Below are positions 26,200-34,921 of a stretch of DNA of 64,000 bases, one piece after another (positions within the stretch are counted from its first letter, which is position 1; the number at the start of each line of letters is the position of its first letter). The position numbers were made by a program, and so were the translations under genes. The stretch covers positions 3,968,001-4,032,000 of the forward strand of contig NZ_CP013480.3 of assembly GCF_001465545.3 (NCBI RefSeq). Direction: 5' to 3'. Origin of the DNA: Pandoraea norimbergensis. Its GTDB lineage: Bacteria > Pseudomonadota > Gammaproteobacteria > Burkholderiales > Burkholderiaceae. The notes under the pieces are model-generated. The model worked only from the letters and a program-made list of their open reading frames with translations. It was not told the origin of the DNA and searched no databases.

Positions 26200-27005
26200 G
26201 CGCCGCCCCACGCCCCGCATCGCTTGCACCAGCGACGCCTGCCGTCTCGATACAAGGCGTTTCGCAGCTATACACGACACGCGCCGGTGACCTGAACTGG
26301 GCGCTGACCGACGTCGATCTGGAGATCAACGACCGCGAGTTCGTCTGCGCCATTGGCCCCAGCGGCTGCGGCAAAACGACGTTGCTCAACATGATTGCCG
26401 GGTTCATCAAGCCGACGTTGGGTACGGTCTCTGCACATGGCCAACCGATTAATGGCCCCGGGCCAGATCGCGGTGTCGTCTTTCAGGAGTACGCGCTGTT
26501 CCCTTGGCTGTCGGCTCGGCGAAACGTGGAGTTCGGCTTGAAGCAGCAAGGCGTCGACCGTTCACAGCGACGCCTTCGTGCCGAGGCATTACTCAAGCTC
26601 GTCGGATTGGCGCATGCGGGTGACCGCTATCCCTTCGAGTTGTCGGGCGGCATGCGCCAGCGTGTCGCCGTTGCACGCGCGTTGGCCACCGAACCGCGCG
26701 TCCTGCTCATGGACGAGCCCTTCGCCGCCATCGATGCATTGACGCGTGCGCTTCTGCAAGACGAACTGTTGCGCGTCTGGCGCGAGCTGAAGCTTTCGAT
26801 CTTCTTCATTACGCACAACATCGAAGAGGCGGTATTCCTCGCACAGCGCGTCGTCGTGATGAGCCCGCATCCGGGGCGCATCCACGAAATCATTGACGTT
26901 CCCCTGCCCTACCCGCGCGAGCGCGGCGACCCCGCGTTTGGCCATATCTACGAACGCATCAGCCGGGCTTTCGAATCATTGAACACGACGGAGAGCGCAG
27001 CGTGA
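26196..27005 (+). CDS. ABC transporter ATPase, SsuB/TauB type
   Basis: 269 residues from a GTG start at 26196 that overlaps the upstream stop (GTGA). Walker A GPSGCGKTT (54-62), Q-loop VFQEYALFPW, signature LSGGMRQR, Walker B VLLMDEPFAAID and the switch His in FFITHNIEEA. All motifs intact. Couples ATP hydrolysis to import with the permease that follows. The longer frame upstream would run through the binding-protein gene and is rejected. Confidence 0.92.
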   Translation: MSAAPRPASLAPATPAVSIQGVSQLYTTRAGDLNWALTDVDLEINDREFVCAIGPSGCGKTTLLNMIAGFIKPTLGTVSAHGQPINGPGPDRGVVFQEYALFPWLSARRNVEFGLKQQGVDRSQRRLRAEALLKLVGLAHAGDRYPFELSGGMRQRVAVARALATEPRVLLMDEPFAAIDALTRALLQDELLRVWRELKLSIFFITHNIEEAVFLAQRVVVMSPHPGRIHEIIDVPLPYPRERGDPAFGHIYERISRAFESLNTTESAA

Positions 27006-27928
27006 GTGCCAACCCTCAATCCAACCTCGCCCACTTCACCGACATTGAGGTGCGAGCGAACCCGGCACCCTCGAAACAGGCGAGTCATCAGGACGCCCTC
27101 AAACGCCGTGCCATCGAAGACGCCGTGCGGCAAAAGCGCCGCACCCGCCACTGGAGCGCCGTCGGCAAGCAATCGCTGCTGGGCGTGCTCGGCTGCCTGA
27201 TCTTTCTGGCGATCTGGGAGGTCGGCCCCCGCCTGATCCCGGGCATCAATCTCAACATGTTCCCGCCGCCCTCACGCGTCGCGGGCGTGTTCGCCGAAAT
27301 GACGTGGGGAACGGGCGAAATATGGCCGCACATCGCCGCCAGCCTGCAACGCGCGCTGTGGGGCTTCCTGCTCGGCTCATCGCTCGGCGTCATCGCGGGC
27401 GTACTGACCGGCCATTTCGCCACGCTACGTCACCTGAGCGATCCGGTGCTGCACGGGCTGCGCGCCATCCCGTCCATCGCTATCGTGCCGTTGGCGATCG
27501 TGTGGTTCGGTCTGGGCGATCTCTCCAAGGTCATGCTGATCGCATGGGGCGCGTTCTTCCCTGTGTGGATCAATACGTTTTTCGGCGTGCGCGACATCTC
27601 GCCGGCGTACCTGCGTTCGGCAGCATCGCTCGGCACGCGTCCGATCGCGATTGCCCTTCAGGTGGCCTTGCCAGCGGCACTCCCGTTCGTGTTTGCCGGA
27701 CTCCGGCAAGCGACGTCGGTCTCGTTCGTGGTCCTCGTCGCAGCCGAGCTGGTCGGTTCCGAGAAGGGGTTGGGCTATTTGATTTCGTTCGCGCATCTGG
27801 TGTTTCGGGTCGACATCATGTTCGTCGGTCTGATCTATCTCGGCGCCGTGGGCTTCGTGGCCGATCAACTCTTTGCTTGGCTGCTGCACCGGATGTTTCC
27901 GTGGTACGGGGCGGAGGCAAAGCGATGA
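27002..27928 (+). CDS. ABC transporter permease, SsuC/TauC type
   Basis: 308 residues from GTG 27002 (GTGA overlap with the ATPase stop). An unusually long polar N-terminus (about 60 residues) precedes TM1 (SLLGVLGCLIFLAIWEVGP); six hydrophobic helices follow and the EAA loop is visible (AASLGTRPIAIALQVALPAALPFVFAGLR). Its stop overlaps the ATG of the amidohydrolase gene (ATGA). Confidence 0.9.
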   Translation: MSANPQSNLAHFTDIEVRANPAPSKQASHQDALKRRAIEDAVRQKRRTRHWSAVGKQSLLGVLGCLIFLAIWEVGPRLIPGINLNMFPPPSRVAGVFAEMTWGTGEIWPHIAASLQRALWGFLLGSSLGVIAGVLTGHFATLRHLSDPVLHGLRAIPSIAIVPLAIVWFGLGDLSKVMLIAWGAFFPVWINTFFGVRDISPAYLRSAASLGTRPIAIALQVALPAALPFVFAGLRQATSVSFVVLVAAELVGSEKGLGYLISFAHLVFRVDIMFVGLIYLGAVGFVADQLFAWLLHRMFPWYGAEAKR

Positions 27929-29601
27929 CCGCCAAGGCAGATCTCATCCTGCATAGCGGGCAAGTCCTCACGATGGAGCGCAACGCCGCGCCTGCGCAGG
28001 CCGTTGCCATCGCAGGCGATCGTATCGTCGCCGTGGGCACCGACGCCGAAGTGCGAGCGCAATCGCAAGCGCCCCATACTCGATTGATCAACCTCGATGG
28101 CCGGACCGTTATCCCCGGCGTCATCGATGCGCATGCGCATATGGAGCGCGAGGGGCTGAAAACCTTGCGCCCGTCGCTTGCCCACGCGCGCCAGTTGTCC
28201 GACGTACTCGACGTCATTCGACACGAAGTACAACGCGTTCCCAAGGGCGAGTGGATCATCACCATGCCAGTGGGCCAGCCGCCGTTCTATTTCGACGGCC
28301 CGCTGACGCTGGCGGAAAAGCGCATGCCGGATCGCTACGAGCTTGACGCCGTGGCACCCGATCATCCCGTGTACATTCCCGGACTTTTCGGCAACTGGGG
28401 CGTCCCGCCGGGCTTCAGCGCCCTCAACTCGCTGGCACTCGCACGCAATGGCATCCACGCCGACACGTGCCCGGATTGCGATGGGATCAACATCGAGATC
28501 GGCGCCGACGGCAGACCTTCCGGCGTGATCGTGGAGACCAACAAGCGGCCGTTGATCGAGTTCTCCGTGCTGTCTCAGGTGCCCGCTTTCGGCTTTGCCG
28601 ACCGGCTCGAAGGGCTGCGCCGCTCGCTCCCGCTGTACCACGCCTTCGGCACGACGAGCGTGTACGAGGGCCACGGCTCCGCACCGGAAAGCATCGCCGT
28701 CTACCGCGCGCTATGGGAGGCGGGAGAACTGACGATGCGCACTCGCCTGTGCGTCAGCCCCACTTGGAACGATGCGGCTGAAGCCCGTCTGGCGATGCGC
28801 GACTGGCTATCGTTCGCGCGAGGTAACGGACTGGGTGACCCGTGGTTCTCGGTCTCCGGCGTGTTCATCGGACTGGGTGGCTCCCCCGCCACCGCGCGCG
28901 CCGTGCGCAAGGTGCTGCCGAATACCGGATGGTCGGGCTTTGTCGAATGGGCCAATCGGATTGAAGATTTCAGCAACTACGCGTGGCTCGCTGCCGAATT
29001 CGATCTCCGTGTGCACAGCATCGTGATCGACCGGTTGAGCGAGGTGCTCGACGTGTTCGATGCCATCGACAAACGCTTCCCGTTAGCGGGCCGGCGCTGG
29101 GTCGTGGAGCATGTGGGGCGCACCGATCCGGCAGATTTCGCACGCGTTAAACGCCTTGGCCTGCGCGTCACGACCATTCCGTTCTACATGCTCTGGAAGA
29201 ATGGCGCGTCGCGTTTGCAAGAAAACGGCAACGGCAATCACTTCGTGCCGCAGCGCGCGCTGCTTGAAGCGGGCATCGACATTGCGTCGGGCAGCGACAA
29301 CATTCCGGTGAGCCCCTTCAGCGCGGTATGGGCCAGTGTCGTCAGAACGGAACGCACCACCGGCCAAGTCATCGGTCCCGACCAACGGCTCACTCGCATG
29401 CAGGCGCTTGAGACGGTCACACGCAACGGCGCCTACCTCAGCTACGAGGAATCGCTGAAAGGCACCCTCACGGTCGGCAAATGGGCCGATCTGGCCGTGC
29501 TGGACACCGATCCGCTCACGGCCTCTGACGACGCGTTGCTCACCGTGCAGGCGAGCCTGACGCTCGTCGGCGGCCGGGAAGTGCATCGAACCGGCGAATA
29601 A
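27925..29601 (+). CDS. amidohydrolase family protein, YtcJ-like
   Basis: 558 residues. Metal-dependent hydrolase with the TVIPGVIDAHAHM motif (His70, His72), a central TIM barrel (RWVVEHVGRTDP, GIDIASGSDNIPVSP with the metal-ligand Asp) and a C-terminal beta-sandwich tail (GTLTVGKWADLAVLDTDPLT). The Amidohydro_3/YtcJ group cleaves C-N bonds in amides of unknown identity. Placed last in the operon and translationally coupled to the permease, it probably acts on the imported compound in the cytoplasm. The frame is open far upstream inside the permease gene; the coupled ATG at 27925 is the true start. Confidence 0.85.
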   Translation: MTAKADLILHSGQVLTMERNAAPAQAVAIAGDRIVAVGTDAEVRAQSQAPHTRLINLDGRTVIPGVIDAHAHMEREGLKTLRPSLAHARQLSDVLDVIRHEVQRVPKGEWIITMPVGQPPFYFDGPLTLAEKRMPDRYELDAVAPDHPVYIPGLFGNWGVPPGFSALNSLALARNGIHADTCPDCDGINIEIGADGRPSGVIVETNKRPLIEFSVLSQVPAFGFADRLEGLRRSLPLYHAFGTTSVYEGHGSAPESIAVYRALWEAGELTMRTRLCVSPTWNDAAEARLAMRDWLSFARGNGLGDPWFSVSGVFIGLGGSPATARAVRKVLPNTGWSGFVEWANRIEDFSNYAWLAAEFDLRVHSIVIDRLSEVLDVFDAIDKRFPLAGRRWVVEHVGRTDPADFARVKRLGLRVTTIPFYMLWKNGASRLQENGNGNHFVPQRALLEAGIDIASGSDNIPVSPFSAVWASVVRTERTTGQVIGPDQRLTRMQALETVTRNGAYLSYEESLKGTLTVGKWADLAVLDTDPLTASDDALLTVQASLTLVGGREVHRTGE

Positions 29602-29630
29602 AAAAAGGGGCATGCTCGCGCTTGCCCCCT
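29601..29630 (-). terminator. rho-independent terminator, minus strand (after nuoM-like gene); also between convergent genes
   Basis: Stem GGGGCA (29607-29612) / TGCCCC (29623-29628) with an inner GC pair. On the minus strand it is followed by seven T, so it terminates the nuoM-like gene; on the plus strand it lies right after the amidohydrolase stop. Confidence 0.8.
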
Positions 29631-29652
29631 CTCTCTACACAACCCGCTGCCT

Positions 29653-31218
29653 TCAGGCTGCCGGCTGCACACCCTTCACCGTCACCGAAGCGCGTCCGGC
29701 GGCGTCACCATGCCGGCGTCCTGCCACTTCGCTGCTGCCCGGATCGTTGGCGGGCAGACGGTGTTGTTCAATCCCCTGTACCACCTGAATCGCCGTCGCG
29801 TCGATACCGTCGGTGAGCGGCTTCGGATCAAGACCGATGGCCAGCACCATCACCGCCATGGCGCCGAGCAGCGCAAACTCGCGACGGCTCACATCCTTGA
29901 GCGACGCCACGCTCGCATTGCCGACGCGTCCGAAAATCACGCGCTTGTACATCCACAGCGTGTAGGCCGCACTGAGCACCAGCGTCAGCGAGGCGAGCGC
30001 CCCGATCCAGAAGTTCGCCTTGATGGCCCCCATCAACACCAGAAACTCACCGACGAAACCCGACGTGCCCGGCATGCCCACGTTGGCCATCGAGAACAGC
30101 ATCGCGAATGCCGCAAAACGCGGCATCGTCGCCGCCACGCCACCGTACGCGTCGATGGACGAACTGCCGGTGCGGTCGTACAACATGCCCGTGCACAGCA
30201 GCATGGCACCCGAGACGATGCCGTACGAAATCATCTGCATCACCGCGCCGTCGGTGCCCATTTCCGAGAACAGAAACAAGCCGAGCGTCACCAGCCCCAT
30301 GTGCGCTACAGCCGAATACGCGAGCAGCTTGCGCAAGTCGGTCTGCACCAACGCCACGAGGCTCGCGTAAATCACCGCGATCAGCGACAGCACCACCATC
30401 ACCGGCGCGACGAAGTGGCTAGCATCCGGCAGCAGCGGCAGATTGAATCGCAGCAGGCCGTAGCCGCCCATCTTCAACATGCCGAGCATCACGGCGGCAC
30501 CCGTCGGCCCATCGAGGTGAACGTCGGGCAACCACGTGTGCACCGGCCACATCGGCACCTTGACCGAAAACGCGCCGAGGAAACCGATAAACAGCATCAC
30601 CTGCACGGCCAGCGGCAGATGCAGTTCGTGCCAGCGGGCGATATCGAAGCTCTGCGTCTGCATGTAGAGATACAGCATCGAGAGCAGCATCATCAACGAG
30701 CCGGTCAGCGAGAAGAAGAAGAACTTCACCGCAGCACGCGTGCGATTGGCACGCCCGTACACGCCGATGAGCAGATACAGCGGCAGCAGCGTGGCTTCGA
30801 AGAACACGAAGAACAACATGCCGTCCTGCGCCGTGAACACCCCCTGCATCAGCCCGGAGAGCACGAGGAAGCTGCCGAAGTACGCGCTCATGCGCGTGGT
30901 CACTGCGCGCCACGACGCCAGCACCACGATGATGGTCGTCACACCGGTCAACGCCACGAGCCAGAGCGAGAGGCCATCGATACCGACGTGCCACGACGCA
31001 TCGAACGACGTGATCCAGCGGAAATGCTCAACAAACTGCATATCGGCCACGCGCGTGTGAAAGCCGCGCACGAGCGGAATGATTGGCAATGCGGCAACCA
31101 CCGCTGCCGCGAGCGATGTCCAGCGTACGGCGTTGGGATGGCGGTCCTGCCCGAGCAGCATGATGAGCGCGCCGGCCAGAATGGGTGTCCAGATTAGAAG
31201 CGACAGGATGGGAAACAT
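29653..31218 (-). CDS. orphan NADH-quinone oxidoreductase chain M-like (NuoM/MrpD family) protein
   Basis: 521 residues, about 14 membrane helices. Antiporter-like subunit signatures: FFVFFEATLLPLYLLIG (Glu141, equivalent of E. coli NuoM Glu144), FSVKVPMWPVHTWLPDVH (Lys220), VQTDLRKLLAYSAVAHMG (Arg296-Lys297) and GTSGFVGEFLVLMG (Glu391). The usually conserved His of the QMISHG motif is Tyr332. No other nuo, mrp or hyd gene is adjacent, whereas nuoM normally sits between nuoL and nuoN. It carries an extra polar C-terminal tail (about 35 residues). Start at 31218; SD weak (AGGA about 12 nt upstream). Either a diverged nuoM duplicate or an antiporter/regulatory subunit for another membrane complex. 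Confidence 0.8.
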   Translation of the reverse strand: MFPILSLLIWTPILAGALIMLLGQDRHPNAVRWTSLAAAVVAALPIIPLVRGFHTRVADMQFVEHFRWITSFDASWHVGIDGLSLWLVALTGVTTIIVVLASWRAVTTRMSAYFGSFLVLSGLMQGVFTAQDGMLFFVFFEATLLPLYLLIGVYGRANRTRAAVKFFFFSLTGSLMMLLSMLYLYMQTQSFDIARWHELHLPLAVQVMLFIGFLGAFSVKVPMWPVHTWLPDVHLDGPTGAAVMLGMLKMGGYGLLRFNLPLLPDASHFVAPVMVVLSLIAVIYASLVALVQTDLRKLLAYSAVAHMGLVTLGLFLFSEMGTDGAVMQMISYGIVSGAMLLCTGMLYDRTGSSSIDAYGGVAATMPRFAAFAMLFSMANVGMPGTSGFVGEFLVLMGAIKANFWIGALASLTLVLSAAYTLWMYKRVIFGRVGNASVASLKDVSRREFALLGAMAVMVLAIGLDPKPLTDGIDATAIQVVQGIEQHRLPANDPGSSEVAGRRHGDAAGRASVTVKGVQPAA

Positions 31219-31666
31219 TTGGGGGGAGAGTCCTGGTGTGCTGCAACAAAAACAGAGAGCAGAAGCTCTCCATCGACGCAGCCAGGCACGAATCGACCCC
31301 GCACGCATCGCTCATGGCGATGCGCGCAAATCAAGGCATATCAATGCCCGCAGGAAGGGACGCCAGGCGCGGCGGCGTCAATGAAGGTCGCAAGCATACG
31401 CGGCTCGAAAAGATTTTGCACCGCAGCAAATTTTACAAATGATTGCGAACGCATTATCCGACCGGCCGGTCGATGAATAAGGGAGTCCGCGCAGCCCCGC
31501 CCCGCAATGTCCACCGGTGGACGCGGCAAAACCCGCAACGATGTCAATCGTGCGCCGCGTCGATTTCGTCAATAGCGCATTGCGGAAAATGCAGGGATTG
31601 GGAGAGGTTGTGACGCGTGGGCCGAGGAACGCCCACGCTTAGCAAAGGATGTTGAAACGGTGAGCG
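31219..31666. other. intergenic region between nuoM-like and flavin reductase genes
   Basis: About 450 bp. Holds a perfect 14-bp palindrome at 31459-31472. Short open frames on both strands show no protein-like features or SDs; none called. Confidence 0.5.
31459..31472. promoter_or_regulatory. perfect 14-bp GC palindrome
   Basis: CGACCGGCCGGTCG, about 240 bp upstream of the nuoM-like start. Related dyad at 3304-3319. Possible TetR-type operator. Confidence 0.3.
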
Positions 31667-32287
31667 TTACGCCTTCGGACGGCGCAGATCGAACATCGGG
31701 CCGATTTCGGCATAGTCGCCGAGATAACCAGCGCGCATGACCGGATGTGCCTTGAGCGTATCGAAGGTGCCGTCGTCGCGCAGAAACTCCCGACGGATAT
31801 GTACGCCGACCACCTGCCCGAGCGCCAGCCAGTTGTTCATCGGCTTGCCCTCGAGATCATGCAGGCGAACCACCTGCAACAGTTTGCATTCGAGCGATGC
31901 GGGCGACTCGGCCACGTGCGGCACGCCCACGTTGACGCCGGGCGCTTTCGTCAACCCGGCCAGTTCGAACTCGTCGACATCGCTCGCCACCGGTGCGGAG
32001 GACTTGTTCATCTGCTCGACCAGCGACTTGCTGGTCAGATTCCAGACGAACTCGCGCGTCGCTTCGATATTCGCGATCGAATCCTTGAAGCCTTCGCTAC
32101 AGAAACCGATGATCGGCGGGAACGTCGCGAACGCACCGAAAAAGCTGTACGGCGCGAGGTTGACCTGCCCCTGCGCGTCGCGGCTGGAAATCCAGCCGAT
32201 GACGCGCGGCGCAACAATCGCCTTGAACGGATCGTGCGAGAGGCCGTGGCCTTGGGCGGGGTCGTAGAAATGAACGTCGTTTGTCAT
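31667..32287 (-). CDS. flavin reductase family protein (FMN-binding split barrel)
   Basis: 206 residues with the flavin-reductase-like pattern: FKAIVAPRVIGWISSRDAQGQVNLAPYSFFGAFATFPPIIGF near the N-terminus and a conserved second half (NWLALGQVVGVHI). Members bind FMN and reduce it with NAD(P)H or act as oxidoreductases for unknown substrates. Stand-alone gene on the minus strand; the downstream nuoM-like gene is 450 bp away, so a common operon is unlikely. Confidence 0.85.
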   Translation of the reverse strand: MTNDVHFYDPAQGHGLSHDPFKAIVAPRVIGWISSRDAQGQVNLAPYSFFGAFATFPPIIGFCSEGFKDSIANIEATREFVWNLTSKSLVEQMNKSSAPVASDVDEFELAGLTKAPGVNVGVPHVAESPASLECKLLQVVRLHDLEGKPMNNWLALGQVVGVHIRREFLRDDGTFDTLKAHPVMRAGYLGDYAEIGPMFDLRRPKA

Positions 32288-32380
32288 GGGGGCGGAAGGT
32301 GTGAGCGCAATGATCTGACGATGCTAACGCATCCGGCCCTAGACGGCATAACGCTGCATTAACGCCGCATTAACACGGCA

Positions 32381-33331
32381 TCAACGCTGTCCGATCACCT
32401 GTGTCACACGGCGGCAAAATGCCTGTGCATCGCCATCGATCACCGCGCCGCTGGGCAATTTGCCCGTGCGCGCCTTGGCATGACCGATAGCTTCCGCCAG
32501 CGCCTCGTCCCCCTGCACGGCATAGGCGAAGACGGCGAGCCGGGTGTCGGCGGCGTCATCGAGTAGATACGGATTCGCGTCCATCGTGCGCGCGTCGACG
32601 TGCACGCCTGCGGGCAACCCCAACTGCGCGACGAGGTGGTCCATCCATGCCCGATTGAGCACCGGCGCTTTCGAGTGGCGAGCGACGAATTTCGTGAGCT
32701 TGTTCGACCCGGCCGCCTCGGCGTTGCGCCCGTCGAACACGATCAGCCCCATATAGCCCTGACGATCTGCCGTGCGGGCGCAGCGCAGGTTCTGCAACAA
32801 CCCGGACGTGAGGAACCAGTTGCCGTGCGGCACGCCCTGCTTCATTTGCGTGACCAGCCCCTGAATCGGTGTGCAGTTGCTGACCACCTCCTTGATCTCG
32901 GCGTTCAGCGTCTTGCCGGGGAAGGTGTTCGCGATGGCGAGCACATCGGCGAGAAACGGCGGCGGCTCGTTGGTCGGGCGGCCGTTGAGCGTCATGCGTG
33001 CGTTGCGCCATTCCGCCTGCGTCAGTTGCGACACCGGGCGCGGCGCACCCGCCAGCACTGAGCGTCCCGTCTGCAAGTCGTGATGCAGCACCCACGTGCC
33101 GTCGCTCAGTTGCTGCATGTCGGTCTCGACGCCGTCCCATGCACCGGCATAGCCGGTCTGCAAGGCCCGCGCCGAATTCTCGGGCGCACTGGCCGAGCCG
33201 CGATGCGCATGAATCTGCATGCCCAGACACGAGGCAAACACTTGCGCGCTAAAGCAAACCGCGCCGATGCCGACGGCAAGCGCCGCCACAGCAGCGCGCC
33301 GCGCACGCAGCATAGAGGAGAAATTCGTCAT
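32381..33331 (-). CDS. periplasmic glycerophosphodiester phosphodiesterase family protein
   Basis: 316 residues. Signal peptide ending AQVFAS (about 34). GDPD active-site residues are intact: HAHRG (His41, His43, Arg44), PEN (Glu51), GVETDMQ (metal ligands Glu69, Asp71), LHHD (catalytic His84) and LNAEIKE. Should hydrolyse a glycerophosphodiester or a related phosphodiester in the periplasm. It is the last gene of a tight three-gene unit (13 bp after the membrane-protein stop), so its natural partner may be that complex rather than general lipid turnover. Compare the degenerate relative at 47882-48916. Confidence 0.82.
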   Translation of the reverse strand: MTNFSSMLRARRAAVAALAVGIGAVCFSAQVFASCLGMQIHAHRGSASAPENSARALQTGYAGAWDGVETDMQQLSDGTWVLHHDLQTGRSVLAGAPRPVSQLTQAEWRNARMTLNGRPTNEPPPFLADVLAIANTFPGKTLNAEIKEVVSNCTPIQGLVTQMKQGVPHGNWFLTSGLLQNLRCARTADRQGYMGLIVFDGRNAEAAGSNKLTKFVARHSKAPVLNRAWMDHLVAQLGLPAGVHVDARTMDANPYLLDDAADTRLAVFAYAVQGDEALAEAIGHAKARTGKLPSGAVIDGDAQAFCRRVTQVIGQR

Positions 33332-33344
33332 GTCGTGTGCGTCC

Positions 33345-34919
33345 TTACATTGCCTTCTTCGAGGCGCTGACCTGCGGGTCGTAACCGTACTTGAAGCCCA
33401 TCAGCACGTCTTGCCGGATGGCTTCGTTCAGCGGATAACCGTAGCCCTGCCCCACCACCACGACGTGTGCAATGTTGGTGAGCACGTGGCCACCCGATGT
33501 GCCGCCGCTCGCCCACGCCATCATCTGATGGAACAGGTCACTGCGCGTGATGACATTCGACGAAAAAGAAAACACCGCCCACACGCCGATCAACCCTGAG
33601 AGCAGCACCGCGAGCGTTGCACGCGAGGCGCGCTTGCTCAGCTTCCCGTCAGCGCCTGCGCGCGAGAGCATGACGCCCTTGGCCGAGAGGAACAGCAGCT
33701 TCGAGAAGTGACCGATGGCGCCCAGCAACGAGAAGAACAGCGCCACCGCCGGCACGATAGCCGCCCGCGTGGCGTCGAGGCCTTCCTTCGCCCACTTGCC
33801 GCCGTCCGCGTAATCGCTGGCAGGGGCATCGAGCTGCACCATCATCTTGCGGGTTTCTTCATCAACCGCCTGCTCGAACAACTGCTCGAACGACGCCGCA
33901 CTCGTGTAGCTCGCCTGCACCACGGCCGTCGCCGGCAGATGCATTTCTTCACGCAGCTTGTTCTGCACGCCCCGGCGCGCGACAAACGCCTCGTACGACA
34001 AGCCCGGCGGAATCGTCTCGCCGCCGACCTCTACCGACTGCACGCGGCGTGCCGCCTGCTGGCGGTACTTCACCCCCACGGCGCGATAGAAATTGACCAT
34101 GTCGCCCGGATTCCAGTTCGACGGCAGCGCGGGCAGATCGCGCCGCACGCTCGCCGACACCTTGCCGCGCGCATAGAACGGCACAGTTTCCGGCTGCCAG
34201 CCGCGACGGCTCAGGCGCGAGCGATAGTCGTTCCACGCACGCTGTTGCTCCTTGAGCAGATCGGGGTCGCCATCTGAAATCACGGCGGCGTACTTGTTCC
34301 AGTCTTTGCGCAGTCGCTTCATGCCGTCGGTGTACTGGTCGTAATACGACTGCACACCGCCCATCTCGCGGCGCACCTTGTCACGCACGAGCGTGGTCTT
34401 GACCGCACGCGTCTTCTCGTCAAGCCGGTCGACCGACACGGCCATCACTGGAAACAGCGCGAGAAACGCCTTGCCCTCCGGGCGCGCGAAGCCCCCGTCA
34501 CCGACACCCAAACCGTCTAGTTGCAGACGGCCATCGACCAGCGAGCGTTGCATCAGCACCGTGTTGGCTGCCGTTCGGCGAAACTGCGCGTCGCGGGTAT
34601 TGACCAGCACGTCCACCAGCGTCTTGATGGCGAGAAACACCACAACGATCGTCACTGCACACGCAATGACGATGGTGCGATACGACGGCTTGCCCTGCCC
34701 GCCCTTGGCGCGGCGCGTAAGCATGAGTTGCAACACCACGAGCGCCGCCGCAATGCCCGAGAGCGTGCGGCCGAAGTACTCGATGTGATGCACGTCGTCG
34801 GGCGTCGCCGCCCCGCCGACCACATCGAGCAGGCGCCCATTGAAGCCGAGTTCGAAAATCAGATACACCACGGTGACGGCGATCAGGAAGGCCGTCTGCT
34901 TGAGCAAGGTAGTGCGCAC
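33345..34919 (-). CDS. large membrane protein of unknown function with a periplasmic/soluble central domain
   Basis: 524 residues from a GTG start two bases after the upstream lipoprotein stop. Three N-terminal helices (about 9-25, 49-67, 83-103), a large hydrophilic region (about 105-385) with many charged residues and a helical look, then two helices (about 386-412 and 434-455) and a C-terminal soluble tail ending with lysines. I do not recognise a family. An odd number of helices before the large domain suggests that domain is on the opposite face from the N-terminus. Operon position between a lipoprotein and a periplasmic GDPD suggests an envelope complex. Confidence 0.7.
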   Translation of the reverse strand: MRTTLLKQTAFLIAVTVVYLIFELGFNGRLLDVVGGAATPDDVHHIEYFGRTLSGIAAALVVLQLMLTRRAKGGQGKPSYRTIVIACAVTIVVVFLAIKTLVDVLVNTRDAQFRRTAANTVLMQRSLVDGRLQLDGLGVGDGGFARPEGKAFLALFPVMAVSVDRLDEKTRAVKTTLVRDKVRREMGGVQSYYDQYTDGMKRLRKDWNKYAAVISDGDPDLLKEQQRAWNDYRSRLSRRGWQPETVPFYARGKVSASVRRDLPALPSNWNPGDMVNFYRAVGVKYRQQAARRVQSVEVGGETIPPGLSYEAFVARRGVQNKLREEMHLPATAVVQASYTSAASFEQLFEQAVDEETRKMMVQLDAPASDYADGGKWAKEGLDATRAAIVPAVALFFSLLGAIGHFSKLLFLSAKGVMLSRAGADGKLSKRASRATLAVLLSGLIGVWAVFSFSSNVITRSDLFHQMMAWASGGTSGGHVLTNIAHVVVVGQGYGYPLNEAIRQDVLMGFKYGYDPQVSASKKAM

Positions 34920-34921
34920 GG

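Noticed and set aside
27304..27924. Upstream extension of the amidohydrolase frame inside the permease gene
   Set aside because: The ATG at 27925 is coupled to the permease stop and begins the family N-terminus; the upstream part is the permease in the wrong frame.
29710..31197. Long plus-strand open frame antisense to the nuoM-like gene
   Set aside because: His/Gln/Arg-rich translation without hydrophobic segments; complement of a hydrophobic protein gene.
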